Positions 31,001 to 40,574 of a stretch of DNA of 64,000 nt are shown here, piece after piece; the stretch's first letter is position 1; each line of letters opens with the position of its first letter. Source of the DNA: Pseudo-nitzschia pungens (Eukaryota > Bacillariophyta > Bacillariophyceae > Bacillariales > Bacillariaceae); NCBI GenBank assembly GCA_037355855.1, contig CM074759.1, forward strand, positions 4,030,001 through 4,094,000, in the 5' to 3' direction. The translations under genes and the position numbers were made by a program. Under the pieces are notes generated by a model. That model searched no databases. It was not told the DNA's origin and was given only the letters and a program-made list of their open reading frames with translations.

Positions 31001-31289
31001 CCCAGTGGATTGGGAAGCAATCCAAGCACGGAAGCAGAAAAGCATCCACAAGAGCAACATCAGGGAGAACCAGAAGAGGATTCCCCATGTCTACAAAGAA
31101 GGAGACTATGTCACCCTGGAAAGGAAGGGCATCATTCCAAAACTATCCTTCCCACGGCAAGGACCTTACAAGGTGCTCAAGGCCCATGATAATGGAACTG
31201 TAACTATTGAAACTGCTCCCTTTGTAACCGACCGGGTTAACATTAGGAGAGTGCACCCCTATTACTGCAGGAATAGCATTGAATCGTAA
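28026..31289 (+). CDS. Gypsy Pol polyprotein (PR-RT-RNase H-INT)
   Basis: 1087 residues. Protease near residues 30-125 with LLDSGCS (D37) and the IIGSDLM flap region. Reverse transcriptase about 200-430 with the TDFRKMN block, LDLSQGYYTIP and catalytic YIDD near 391. RNase H about 535-660 with YSDAS near 543, TVGEKELLGIV, HTDHLNL near 607 and DALSRL. Integrase from about 755 with an H-H-C-C zinc domain, then DLWGP near 827, FDGGSEF near 893 and the Glu of VLERIHQ near 926. A C-terminal GDYVTLERKG...GPYKVLKA domain follows, with no chromodomain seen. It lies in the gag frame with only one TGA between them, so it is made by readthrough or by reinitiation at the adjacent ATG. Confidence 0.97.
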   Translation: MADTIHTGPRIINRFADVCVEVLDHKGRGRMLRGLLDSGCSKSIILKHFVDRSQLTNRDQRSVTYNTYGGKFRTKSAASVGLRLIEFSNSKTIKWTFQVDEYHHHEEVPYDMIIGSDLMAQMGLDIKYSSQTVTWQGDSIPMKGMGELSDPDKCEAVFFANTQSPILQQEEERQAKILDADYSKVDIDSMVNDLDITDASKGALKNTLKKFPTLFGGGLGLLKNIEPVSIELQPGVKPVRQRYYSVPHAFEQALRKEINRLCDIGVLEKLPHDDDSPWASPTFCQPKKTGDIRVLTDFRKMNAAIQRKPFPLPRIGETIQRLQKFKSATALDLSQGYYTIPICKESQKICSTILPWGKYAYKRLAMGIACAPDIFQSVMMNLLGDLDYVLVYIDDILIIQREGESEQDHLDKIDTVLQRLDDAGFRANLRKSFFMQKEVEYLGFLLTTEGIQPQPKKLEAMKRLEAPKNTKQLKMFLGMVNFYRDMWKRRSHILAPLNKLAGKKGKMNWYWGPAEQKAFMEAKRMLADEAKLAFPDFTKPFHLYSDASDRQLGATVCQDGKPLGFYTRKLNSAQLNYTVGEKELLGIVEGLKAFEGILRGQDVTIHTDHLNLLYQQMPTQRMVRWRLLMEEFHPIVKHVAGKENDAADALSRLDITDDPADMVEWLPPNKPLTYADEEAHLRQLLFPLGETPEEFQGNSAFPLAPDMIQFYQQKDTEIMNALEKDKGLTTKNVEGFSLIHKEGKILIPDKLKQRVMEWYHTMLVHPGEKRMEQSIRSVFTWKGLRKDVQDLCKHCHTCQMFKKSGRKKYGLLPEKAAEVIKWQRVNVDLWGPATVHNKNGKDYQIHVLTMVDPVTGWFELAHLKDSPNAAETQRLLDSTWLARYPRPKEIGFDGGSEFKAEFQELCENMGMKRKPSGAWNPQSNSVLERIHQVLKDCLLSFDLENRDLHEKDPFEEFTTKAAYAIRSAIHTTLGYSPAQLVFGRDMFMPVNFPVDWEAIQARKQKSIHKSNIRENQKRIPHVYKEGDYVTLERKGIIPKLSFPRQGPYKVLKAHDNGTVTIETAPFVTDRVNIRRVHPYYCRNSIES

Positions 31290-31307
31290 CAGTACCATGG
31301 AGGAGCA

Positions 31308-31498
31308 TGCCGTGCACCGGAATACAGTCACGAACCCGTTCGTGATTGGATTAAGGATAAGGATTGGATTACGATTAGCGAGTCTCTGGAATCGCCGATT
31401 TCGAGACTGCTGAATCCAATAGCAGATAGACTAAATGATAGAGCTCACAATTTGCATATCACTACTATTCTAATCACTAGTAGACCCGGGGTATGGCA
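31308..31498 (+). repeat. Gypsy 3' LTR
   Basis: 191 bp, same sequence as the 5' LTR. It is preceded by ATGGAGGAGCA, the likely polypurine tract for plus-strand priming. The pol stop lies 19 bases upstream. Confidence 0.95.
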
Positions 31499-31729
31499 AA
31501 GACCTCCGCTCTTCGTTTCTGCTATCAGTTCAGTTGCTTGCTGCTTTGTTCAGTTGCTTTGGTTGCCTTCACCATGGTCGTCGATTCGATTCGGCAACAG
31601 CAGCAGCAGACCGACACATAATTTTCTACAGCACCTCCCGTACAGATTCTACAGAAATTCACCAATAATTTTCGTTGTATTTCCGCTTCGATCTGATCTG
31701 TTTCGCAGCTCCATTCCAAGGCCCCTAAG

Positions 31730-32720
31730 TATATCTTATACTTAATGATCTACACTGTTTCCAAGCTGCTTAAGTGATTCTCACTTAATGTTCTACATTC
31801 TTCGAAGTTCCTTGCTGAGTCCTCTTAAGTCTTTTCAAGTCGAAGTTCACGAGCAGCCCCTTCCACTGTAGGAATATTTCTACAAGAAATTCCAGCTGTC
31901 ATCTGTTTTCAAGTCCATTGCCCTGCTGGACCTTAAGTGTTTTCGCTTAAGGTCCTACTGTTTTCTGACCCAAGCCCCAAAGCCGCTAAGTACAGTTTGC
32001 TTATGGCTCCACCACCTACATAACCCTCTCAGGTGCACAGTATAAATGTCATCTGTTTTCAAGTCTACTGCCCTGCTGGACCATAAGTGTTTTCGCTTAT
32101 GGTCCTACTGTTTTATACCCAAGCCGCTAAGTACAGTTTGCTTAAGGCTCCACCAGCTACATAACCCTCTCAGGTGTACAGTTTAAATGTCATCTGTTTT
32201 CAAGTCTACTGCCCTGCTGGACTATAAGTGTTTTCGCTTAAGGTTCTACTATTTCTTGATCCAAGCCCCAAAGCCACTAAGTACAGTTTTGCTTAAGGCT
32301 CTCCTACCTACATATACCTCTCAGATGCATTCTTCAACTGTCATCTGTTTTCAAGTCTACTGCCCTGCTGGACCATAAGTGTTTTCGCTTAAGGTCCTAC
32401 TTTTTCCTGACCCAAGCCCAACAGCCGCTAAGTACAGCTTGCTTAAGGCTATTCTACCTACATAACCCTCTCAGGTGCACCCTTCAACTGTCATCTGTTT
32501 TCAAGTCTACTGCCCTGCTGGACCATAAGTGTTTTCGCTTAAGGTCCTACTGTTTTTCTGACCCAAGCCCCAAAGCCGCTAAGTACAGGTTACTTAACGC
32601 TTCACCACCTACATATACCCCTCCAGCTCACAGTACAGCTGCGACCTGTTTTCAAGGCTACAGGCCTGCTGGTACTTAAGTGTTATCACTCTAAGGCCGT
32701 GTTTCCAAGCTACTACGGGA
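31730..32720 (+). repeat. Tandem 5'UTR hairpin modules of LINE copy B
   Basis: Five clear modules at ~140-150 bp spacing, each with TAAGTGTTTTCGCTTA (near 31935, 32084, 32224, 32374, 32524) and weaker copies at both ends (31754, 32677). Between the hairpins lie CATCTGTTTTCAAGTCTACT and a CCCAAGCC...GCCGCTAAGTACAG tract. A second shorter repeat set with GCATTACTGATGCTGTA-like units follows at 32800-33010. Confidence 0.88.
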
Positions 32721-33253
32721 GAGCAAGTTTAATTTGGTAGTAGGCTCCACCGCCTCTATGTGTTATACCTAGGTACCAGTAGGTACCAATCCGATGGGTA
32801 CCACTACGAGCATTACCTGGGAAATTTTGCTTGTGTTCTTTTGGTAAGGAATGTGTTTGGGGCACTTGCATTACTGATGTTGCAATACAGCATGCCGAGA
32901 CCAGTTTTGCTTGCGTCGGCTGACCACTAGCATTACTGATACTATGTATCTAAGCAAGGGTTTTGCTTGTGTCAGCTGACCACTCCTAGCATTACTGATG
33001 CTGTACAGCAGCATTCAAGGGACAGTTTTGCTTGAGTCTTTCCCTTTCACGTTCTTGTTACCCCATCTCCTGTACGCTTTGCAACAGCAGTGTCTGTTGT
33101 GCTCTGGACTGGTTCGTTTTTTCCCTGATTGTTTCCAAGGTTTGTTTGCAAAATAGTCGTCTTTGCAACTTGGAGCCTAAACTCTCTTTGATTGAGGCGA
33201 CGCGTCGTTCAACAACTTGGGGCCTAACCTCTCTTCAATTGAGGCAACGATAA

Positions 33254-33295
33254 AGTCTGGTCACAGACTGAGTAGCTTTTAACCACCTTCGGTGG
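33254..33295 (+). promoter_or_regulatory. Paired 3'-end hairpins of LINE copy B
   Basis: AGTCTG-GTCA-CAGACT (33254-33269) keeps the stem of copy D with one loop change. CCACC-TTC-GGTGG (33283-33295) is a one-pair-longer version of the second stem. This is the only 3' part that the ORF-less copies share with the autonomous copies. Confidence 0.6.
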
Positions 33296-33763
33296 ATTTT
33301 CCTACTTAAATAAGTACGAAGTATATTAATATTAATGGGCACGCATGAATAATGAACTGAATCCAATATTGGGATTTAATATAAAGCTCCATGAACGTAT
33401 ACATTCATATATATGTTCAAAGGAGTCATTGCAATTCGATGAGCAATTGGCTGAGTCCCAGATCATTATATATGCCTAATTGAAGGACTCAACAATGGTT
33501 CAACATTTATGGCAGAGCATGTCTATTTTTGGCAAAATGCCAAGCATGCGCCAACCTTGAATATCTCATGTATCTCAACATTTGGAGTGATATCTCTGAA
33601 AAGCATCTAAACGCACAATTTACTACTACTCTGAAATTTCTTCCTTAGAGTGTAACACAGTAATTACTGTTTATCTTCAAAGTAGAAACAGTAGAATTCA
33701 GTACTGAAACAAAACCATTGATAGCCTCAACAAAAGAGGCACCTTGTATCCTTGACAAGCAAC

Positions 33764-34747
33764 ATGGCAGGCATCTACAGAGATCCACCAGTCTTCTATA
33801 AGAGCTCTTTCGACAGTTCCAAACCAAAACACGCTCTCAGTATACAGCAACGACAATCATTCTGACAGCATCAAAGTCCCCCTGTTTACAGACAAAGGCA
33901 GTTTAGAAGAGCTAGCATACAGAAGAGGCCTTTCTAACTGCAGCAGAAGATTTAGGTATACCAAACACAGCTCTCATATGCTACTTTGGACACTGCCTTT
34001 TTGTCAACGCGCAGACTAAATGGAGAGCACTTGCAAGAACCACAAGAGCAAACAGTCAGAGACTCTACCCACTGACAAGAGATGGCTTTGAATCTGCATT
34101 CAAAGCCTTCATCAAACTCTACTGCAATGCTGAAGATGCACAAGATCTCATGCACATCTATCTCCAAAGCCCAGCATACAAGAAGAAGGTTGAGTCTACA
34201 TGCAAGGACCACAACAATCAACTCATGACCCTAATGAAATACACCGCAAAACTGCATGGCTATGTTACAAACTTGGATCACCTCCGACAACTCTCCATCC
34301 TTCTACACAGCTACCCCAACAGCTGGATCGAAGACTATGTACAAATCCACCTTGGAGTCACCCAACGAACCACACCTCAATTTATCGTACATCATATGAG
34401 CAGTCTTGACCAACTCAGCAAACAGAAGAACAATAAGAATAATGGAAGACCTCCTAATAATAATTCTAACAGTTCCAAAAACCAGAAGCGCTCTAATAAC
34501 AACCAAAAAAGGAAACCAGAACAAGAAAAAGAAGAAATCCAACCCTTGCAGAATTCCAGGCCACAACCATGACTGGTCTGAATGTCCAAAGAACAAGTTC
34601 TCCAAGATTGCCACCAACGGATCACCAACCACTGCAACCAATGAATCCTTCCAGGCCTGCGTCCGAGCAGCAGTGGAGAGCTTCCATTCCAAACATGGTG
34701 GCCGAACCAAAAGACGTATCAATGGAGAGCTTGTATGGCTCCTATGA
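33764..34747 (+). pseudogene. LTR-retrotransposon gag, several frameshifts
   Basis: Starts MAGIYRDPPVFYKSSFDSSKPK at 33764, then changes frame more than once before about 34150. From there LQSPAYKKKVESTCKDH and the following block are clear. The frame shifts again near 34540 into SNPCRIPGHNHDWSEC (zinc-knuckle-like) and the end ESFHSKHGGRTKRRINGE. It belongs to the same subfamily as the minus-strand gag at 43949. Too broken to work. Confidence 0.82.
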
Positions 34748-35206
34748 GTGCAACAGCACTATGTGTTTTTTTTCTGGAGCAAAAATGCGAGTTTTTCAGT
34801 CCCATCAAAAACTGCACTTTTTTCAATCCCAAAAAATGCAAGTTTCTTTTGGGAGATAGTAAAATAAAGGGGATACCCTCAAATTGACTAACTGGAATAA
34901 GAAAATTGCACGGTCCGCGCATCGAAAGCTATCTTTGCTCCGGAAGGTCCAGCAAGCAACAGCACAAAATATTCCGGACACGCACAAATAAAAAATAGTA
35001 TCGTACGAATATGGCGCTTGTGCATGTATCGTACAGAACTCGTACTCGTAGCAACTAGCGACTGCGACTTCAAGACCTCCGTGCCAATGTATCACGGAAT
35101 AACAGGCCGAACAAAGATCAGGAGGTCAAAGAGGAAAGAGAAATTCCAAACAGCTTTTGTAATCACCATCTGTCTCAGTGAAGTTTTCAGATAAGAGAGG
35201 AGTACA
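34748..35206. other. Upstream region of NDUFS6
   Basis: No gene is supported. The left part (34770-34860) has A/T-rich near-repeats (GTTTTTCAGTCCC-, TTTTTTCAATCCC-). The right part is the likely NDUFS6 promoter, but no motif can be named with confidence. Confidence 0.45.
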
Positions 35207-35629
35207 ATGTTGGGACGTGTTACCAGGAACATCGCAAGAGCCGGGCTCACTAACAGTAGAATTGCAGCTTCTGTCTTCCGCATCGTGCCTGATCGTGGTT
35301 TGGCGACGGGTCCTCCTCCTTCGGTTCCACCGAGATCACCATACAACATTGATCCCAAGAGTGCAGATAAAACACCCGAGGAAATGAGAGTGCACACTCG
35401 TACAAATCATGAGTCTGAATTCAAACTTGGAAAGCACCGTTCCAACGCGCTTGACCTTGTCCAGCAGGTTCCTATCATTGAAGTCGAAGGCGAAATGGCA
35501 ATCTGTGATGGCGGCGGCGGAGCTCTTGGACATCCTTTGGAGTACATCAGTTTGGAACGTCCTGGTGTTGTCGAGAGATGCAAGTATTGTGGCTTGCGCT
35601 TCGCCTCCAAGTCGTGGGCCCGTCATTAG
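35207..35629 (+). CDS. NDUFS6: NADH dehydrogenase (complex I) zinc subunit NDUFS6, mitochondrial
   Basis: The 13-kDa accessory subunit of respiratory complex I. It binds zinc at the hinge between the peripheral arm and the membrane arm and is needed late in assembly. 140 residues, no intron. The first ~25 residues (Arg-rich, few acidic: MLGRVTRNIARAG) are a typical mitochondrial targeting sequence. The C-terminal zf-CHCC domain shows C100, H109, C125 and C128 in CDGGGGALGHP and ERCKYCGLRF, the full ligand set. The length and end match the family. It is convergent with the Ttd14-like gene, 178 bp between stop codons. Confidence 0.93.
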   Translation: MLGRVTRNIARAGLTNSRIAASVFRIVPDRGLATGPPPSVPPRSPYNIDPKSADKTPEEMRVHTRTNHESEFKLGKHRSNALDLVQQVPIIEVEGEMAICDGGGGALGHPLEYISLERPGVVERCKYCGLRFASKSWARH

Positions 35630-35807
35630 GCAGAATAAGTTGTCTGTTTGGAAGTGAGTATATCAGTTTCGAGCTAACCTATTTATCAGTCGAATGTCGG
35701 TAACGGACAATTCAAAAATGATTGAATGAATAATTAAACAACATTAATTGCCTTTTTAAAATCCCTTTTCCACGATCTTGTCAATGGCAAATGACTGCTT
35801 CATTAAT

Positions 35808-37439
35808 TCAATGAATTATAGAAAGAGAATAAGCTCCGTGCGAGCTCTCATCGCTTTGTCCCAGAGGTCTTTCTACTTCGAGGAAATTTGGCAGGTCAAC
35901 AACTGGAGGCTCGTTGTCCTTGCTTTCCACCTGTGCATGCAGAATGCACAAATCTGGTGACGGTTGATTGTAAATATGAATAGTGAAACACTGTGATTTA
36001 TAGAGAAAACTGATACGTTCCTGCTTCACAATGTAGCGAGAGAGATCACGAGATTTATAAGAAGCGTTGTATTCTCTCGCAGAAATAATTCGCTTTGTTT
36101 CAAATACTTCCCCGTCCTTTTTCGATACATCTGTGAGTTGATATGTGCTCCCTTGCTTCTTCCCATCAATGCCGATAGTAGTTCTTTTCCGGATGAAACT
36201 ATACGCTCCACTGTCACTATCATCTTGCACAACAAGATATACCTGGAGCAAAATACGTCATAGGCAATAATTACATACGATAGCTCATTAGAAGCCTATT
36301 AACATAAAAGCTTTCGATCCATGAGCAAACGAATAACTTACTTTTTCTACTTCAAATCGGTGATAATCGACGTCGCTCGGAAAGGAATCAGTATTGGGTC
36401 GCTCTCTTAAAAGATACTTGGCGGAGCGCTTGGACAAATTAGTTGGTAGGCCCACGAGTTTCGAAACAATGTTGACCAGACGCTGGAGTTTTGATTCAAA
36501 ATCTGTCGAATTATCCAGCACATACCTGGGACAACCAATTACATTTCAGGTTCTAGATGAGTTTTCACAATTTATGTCACGCTCAGCCTCAACACAAATA
36601 ATTTACAGCCAACAAAAAGAAATAATTTTCAGGAAAACTTACATATGTGCATGCCCAAGCCAGCATTTCTGGCTGCGTCGGTCGAGATCGCGTGCTTGCT
36701 CGGGAGTTTCCGAACGAGCTTGGTTATTCTCTAGTGTGTAAAATGTAGAAGCCCCATCTGCTGCAGTTACCATATGAAATACAGCATTGTATCTAGAATT
36801 CAAATTCATTGAGTTTTGAGGAACTCAAGTCATTACTTGGGATCTGAGGTATCTGAATTTGAACTTACCGCGTATCTCTTAGCTCCGCCTCAGACACACC
36901 TCTTTCATCTAAGATCTTCTTCCATTTTTCGTCAGATAAATAAGCCTTACCATCCATTGGACCTCTATCACATAACAGCACCGCCGGCTTTCCCCTAGCC
37001 TAAAAAGTGCCAAAAATTTAATCGGTTATGTTAGAAGGTCTGTAGGCACTTGAGGAACACGTGAACATTTCAACCTCAAATACTATTCGAGGGAGTCAGA
37101 GATACTTGCCTTCAGCACCCTTTCAATACTATCTTCGAGACTAAGCTGAACGTCCAAGACAGAATTCTGGATCACTGTATCCATCCCCTCGGTAGAATAG
37201 AAGTCTAACGACATTCCATTGCTAGCCAATATGGTATACACCTCGGAACAAGCAATAACCTCAAAGCCACGCTCTTTCAGAAAAAACGACAGCCTAGCAA
37301 TTGCTGTCGTCTTTCCCCCGCACGGACCTCCAGTAAGTATGAACTTATATAGAGGCACTTTAGCACCATTATTTTCTGCGGATTTCAGGTTTGATTCTGC
37401 TTCTGTGAGAGAAGACGTCCGTTCAAAAGTCGATACCAT
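35808..37439 (-). CDS. NadR/Ttd14-like P-loop NTPase, five exons
   Basis: Related to the family of Drosophila TTD14 (a GTP- and phosphoinositide-binding regulator of TRPL trafficking); the cellular role in protists is not known to me. Exons on the minus strand: 37439-37110, 36999-36869, 36792-36643, 36525-36342 and 36242-35808, which sum to 1230 nt and 409 residues. All joins keep the frame. Three introns are gtaagt...ag; the first starts gcaagt (GC-AG). Walker A is GGPCGGKTT (residues 37-45). The Walker B-like VLLCDRGPMDGKAY opens exon 2. YNAVFHMVTAADGASTFYT and the RSQKCWLGHAHMYVLDNS block are typical of the family. The C-terminal half (from about residue 240) is probably the CYTH-like domain. 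Confidence 0.88.
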
Positions 37440-38002
37440 TGTCGATTAATTTGACTCTGCTCTCGGGGTGTCTTCCTTATCTTCCAAGATCTTTACTACC
37501 GGAAACGGTATGCTTGTCGGCAGCATTAAAACCACTCTTGTCGGAAGGATAACGCACGCCCCGGGCTGTTTTGAAGTTTAAAGTGACATGCTCGGATGCT
37601 GATTGTTTTCATTTTACGAGAACGAGGTAATTTTAAGGTTTACGAGTAATTAACTACCGTACTCGTACCGGTACTTACTCCGTTTTACTATTGGCGCTCC
37701 GGTACGTAATGCGTGTGGAGTTGTAAATGCGCGTGACGTGTTTTTTCGGTTTTGAGAATTAAGGATATTTTTAAGTACACCACTTAACCCCAAACACTTA
37801 ACTTCAACGCAAAAGTAATAAAATACCTGTAAACCTTACTTCGTACTTCGTAACAAATAACCCATTGATTGCGCAATAAAGATACTGTATACGAAGTAAG
37901 AATAAGGTTACCGGTACGTAGTACAAGTAATTCGAAACTTATGTACCGGTAGCCTCAAATTGAGCAATATTATATTAGTGTAAATAATCAAATACTGGTA
38001 AT
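37440..38002. other. Upstream region of the Ttd14-like gene
   Basis: No gene. It holds the 5' side of the Ttd14-like gene and AT-rich sequence up to the Harbinger-2 left end. Short recurring words such as GTACCGGTA and TACTTCGTA are present but no promoter can be named. Confidence 0.45.
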
Positions 38003-38293
38003 GAGTGATTCCCGAAACGTCGTATCGAGATAATACATATAACCATTCCCGAAATTAATAAATGCATACGTCAACGGACAGAGCCTTATTTGGAATCTGG
38101 AATTTTAGTCGAAGAAACAAAAATTCTCTCTTTAGATTCTTTTTTGGCGCGCCCACATTCAGTTCTCCTCAAAATTTAACCTGACCTCCACAAAATTTAA
38201 CACTTCTTATCCTCAACAACAGAGGGGTGTTTGCTCTCCAATAGAACACTTTTTTTTCGAACACTTTTTTTTCTTCCAAGCGCCCTCGTCAAC

Positions 38294-39472
38294 ATGTCTC
38301 TGGAGTTACTGTACTACTACTACTACGACAAGCACATAGCTGTGGATTACAATCAATCGAGACTCTTGGATGAAGATAAAAGGAACAGAGACCGGCGAAC
38401 GCCTCGAATTGCCATTAAGAGATATCCCGCTTCCCCTTTCACCTACATGTTTCAATCTGGAAACGAGCAAGCCCTCCTAAATTGTTGTGGTGTCAACCAT
38501 GTTGTATTTAGAGAGTTGCTTGCTATCTTCGGCCCCTTGTACAATCAGTACACATACGATGATTGTGCTGGATGCATTAGGAAGATCAAACCAACCAATG
38601 GTGGGAGAAAAAGAGAGTTGGATGCAATCGGAGCGCTTGGACTTATCTTGTTTTGGTTTCGAACCCGAGGATCAGTCGCAAGGGGACTGAGTATGGCGTT
38701 TGGATTAACTTCCACTCCAATGTACAAATGGCTCAAGTTCTCTCGTAGGATCCTGCTTTGTGCTCTGCAAACTAATCCTGTTGCTGTTGTAAAGCTGCCT
38801 TCGGAAGACGAGACCGAACTGTACATCGAGGCTCTTGCTTCCAAGTATCCTGTCTTGCGTCGACACCGAGTCTGGGGTGCTTGTGATGGACTCAAACTCA
38901 ATCTCCAGAAGTCTGGTAACTGGACAAAACAGAACAGGTCTTACAATGGATGGACGTCAGCAACTTACATTAATTCTGTTCTTCTTTTCTGTCCCGACGG
39001 AAGGATCCGGGCGTGTGTCTTGAACGCTCCAGGGTGTTGGCATGATAGTACTCAGGCTGACTATGGCATCTACAACAAGATGAAAGAGATGTACTACCGG
39101 TACAAGGCAAAGGTTGTTGTCGATTCAGTGTTTAACTTGACTGCAAAACCCTACCTCATCAAAAGTAGTCAGTCGGATCCATACGACGCTGAAGGAATCA
39201 CAGTCAATCGAGCTGCCACTAGTGTTCGTCAACTCTCTGAATGGGGTATGAGACAGATCCAAGGAGGATTTCCTAGAGTGAAAGACCCCCTCCTTCTAGA
39301 AGAGGGGGGGGAGAGGAAGGTCATCCTTCACCTTATGGTCCTTTTGTACAACTACCAAACGAGCAGGGTACCGATTAATACCATTCTGAACACTTTCATG
39401 AGCGAGACGAAAGGGTTCTTCTCGTACGGATTGGTCCCCACTGATACTGCGAACGAGTATCTTCGTGGATGA
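38294..39472 (+). CDS. Harbinger-2 transposase (DDE_Tnp_4 family)
   Basis: 392 residues from ATG 38294 (MSLELLYYYYYDK), chosen because it lines up with the start of the Harbinger-1 protein. An in-frame ATG at 38231 would add 21 residues. Core motifs: WGACDGLKLN, PGCWHDSTQADYG, VVVDSVFNL and LSEWGMRQIQGGFPR supply the three catalytic acids and the conserved fourth block. The N-terminal half has FRTRGSVARGLSMAFGLTSTPMYKW as likely DNA-binding helices. No breaks are seen, so the protein may be active. Confidence 0.95.
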   Translation: MSLELLYYYYYDKHIAVDYNQSRLLDEDKRNRDRRTPRIAIKRYPASPFTYMFQSGNEQALLNCCGVNHVVFRELLAIFGPLYNQYTYDDCAGCIRKIKPTNGGRKRELDAIGALGLILFWFRTRGSVARGLSMAFGLTSTPMYKWLKFSRRILLCALQTNPVAVVKLPSEDETELYIEALASKYPVLRRHRVWGACDGLKLNLQKSGNWTKQNRSYNGWTSATYINSVLLFCPDGRIRACVLNAPGCWHDSTQADYGIYNKMKEMYYRYKAKVVVDSVFNLTAKPYLIKSSQSDPYDAEGITVNRAATSVRQLSEWGMRQIQGGFPRVKDPLLLEEGGERKVILHLMVLLYNYQTSRVPINTILNTFMSETKGFFSYGLVPTDTANEYLRG

Positions 39473-39758
39473 AAGACGAATAAACAAGAAGTAGGAAAAG
39501 AAGAAGAATAATAAAGTAGGAAGCAAATAAAATAGGAAGTAAAAACTTGTTAACAGCAGTAACAAAAGGCACACTTTTGCTTGTGACAGATTAATGGTAG
39601 TATACAGTGTTTAAACAACGTAGAAGCAATCCCACAAAACCTATAGACAAGAACCATGGAGGTGCGCTGGAGCAAAATTATTTCAAACACTTGTAGACTG
39701 TGACAAAATTATCATAAAAACTTCTTGTAGAAAAACTTCTTGTTACTGATCGTTGTTA

Positions 39759-40574
39759 CTAAATACTATCATCCGATTCCTCGCTACTACTGTTATCAGC
39801 ATGCTGGTGGTGTCGGCGACGGGGGCGCTTCCTGCTGTTCTTTGGTTGATGAGCAAAAGATCGGACAGCGCCATTAATACAAGCTTGAAGCGCTTCCATC
39901 AGCATCTTTCTATCAGCCTTTGCTTCGTCGCTGACGCGATCGATTGCTCTTCTTTGCGCTTCAGCATTAGCTTCCATAGCTTTGAAAAAGCGATCGTCGT
40001 TGCTAATCTTGCTGTTACTATTGTTGTACACCCTTTTTGTCTTCTTCTTTGTTCCACTAGTAGCAACAACTGAGGAAGAGGATGAAGAAGAAGGCAATGA
40101 AGAGGGCAATGTGGTTGCGCTCGTGTTCGATCCTCTGGATGGGGTTAACAAGGGGGGGGAAGTATTTGGTGGCTCTTCCTCTTCTCCATCCAACTGGGAA
40201 GGTTGGCGAAGTGGTGGAGCGTCATCGTCAGTGGTTGGAGAAAAGAATGTTCCTTCTTCAAGGTCAAAGATCTCTTCCCCATCTCCAAGCTCGGCCTTCT
40301 TACCAATCAAATACTTGATATGCTTTGCCTCCCTCACACTCCAGGGCATAGTTGGATCACCTGTTGGAATAGCTCTTCTATGGCAACTGGCATACTTCCT
40401 ACGAATGGACTCCACGTCTCTTCCAGGATAGTCTTCAGAGTGTTTGTTCACTACCTCTTGCCACTCGTCCGGTCCAATCGGTAAGATCTCCTTCATGACT
40501 CTGAACAAGTTTCTCAGCTCAGGGTCCGTGTAATTGGAAGACCCATTCCTCCTACCACCTTTTGTACCGGGCAT
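39759..40574 (-). CDS. Harbinger-2 Myb/SANT-like accessory protein
   Basis: About 271 residues if translation starts at MPGTKGGRRNGSSNYTD (40574), the point that aligns with Harbinger-1. An upstream in-frame ATG at 40745 would give 328 residues with a Ser/Thr-rich leader. The first ~100 residues are the SANT-like domain (DEWQEVVNKHSEDYPGRDVESIRRKYASCH). Then come a Ser-rich linker, a charged helix with EAQRRAIDRVSDEAKADRK, and a basic tail with RKRPRRRHHQH, a plausible nuclear signal, followed by an acidic end. In this superfamily the partner is required with the transposase for movement. Confidence 0.88.
   Translation of the reverse strand: MPGTKGGRRNGSSNYTDPELRNLFRVMKEILPIGPDEWQEVVNKHSEDYPGRDVESIRRKYASCHRRAIPTGDPTMPWSVREAKHIKYLIGKKAELGDGEEIFDLEEGTFFSPTTDDDAPPLRQPSQLDGEEEEPPNTSPPLLTPSRGSNTSATTLPSSLPSSSSSSSVVATSGTKKKTKRVYNNSNSKISNDDRFFKAMEANAEAQRRAIDRVSDEAKADRKMLMEALQACINGAVRSFAHQPKNSRKRPRRRHHQHADNSSSEESDDSI

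Larger units (their letters stand above)
25662..31498 (+). mobile_element. Intact Ty3/gypsy LTR retrotransposon
   Basis: Two 191-bp LTRs (25662-25852 and 31308-31498, TGCCGTGCAC...GGTATGGCA) appear identical. The 5-bp target duplication AAGAC lies at 25657-25661 and 31499-31503. Inside are a 775-nt leader, gag (26628-28025) and pol (28026-31289), both open. The domain order PR-RT-RNase H-INT is that of Ty3/gypsy. Identical LTRs and open frames indicate a very recent insertion. Confidence 0.97.
25512..33334 (+). mobile_element. ORF-less LINE derivative, copy B, split by a gypsy element
   Basis: It starts AATACAATTTGCGCG..., runs 150 bases into the 5'UTR, is interrupted by the gypsy element (25662-31498 plus its 5-bp target duplication), and continues to 33334. 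It contains the 5'UTR hairpin modules and the LINE 3' end with both hairpins (33254-33269 and 33283-33295) and a TATTAAT tail, but no ORF. A perfect 19-bp target duplication, ATGGGCACGCATGAATAAT, lies at 25493-25511 and 33335-33353. Without the gypsy insert it is about 1.98 kb. Confidence 0.9.
25470..34747 (+). mobile_element. Gag-only LTR element 3, with nested LINE derivative and gypsy
   Basis: The LTR begins TGTTACATG at 25470 and resumes at 33335 after LINE copy B, ending GTGTAACA at 33657. Removing the insert leaves an LTR of about 345 bp. The internal start CAGTAATTACTGT follows, then a leader and a broken gag (33764-34747). No pol and no 3' LTR were found before the host genes. Confidence 0.78.

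Noticed and set aside
33335..33657. Stand-alone solo LTR
   Set aside because: The matching 42 bases at 25470-25511 and the 19-bp duplication show it is the remainder of an LTR split by LINE copy B.
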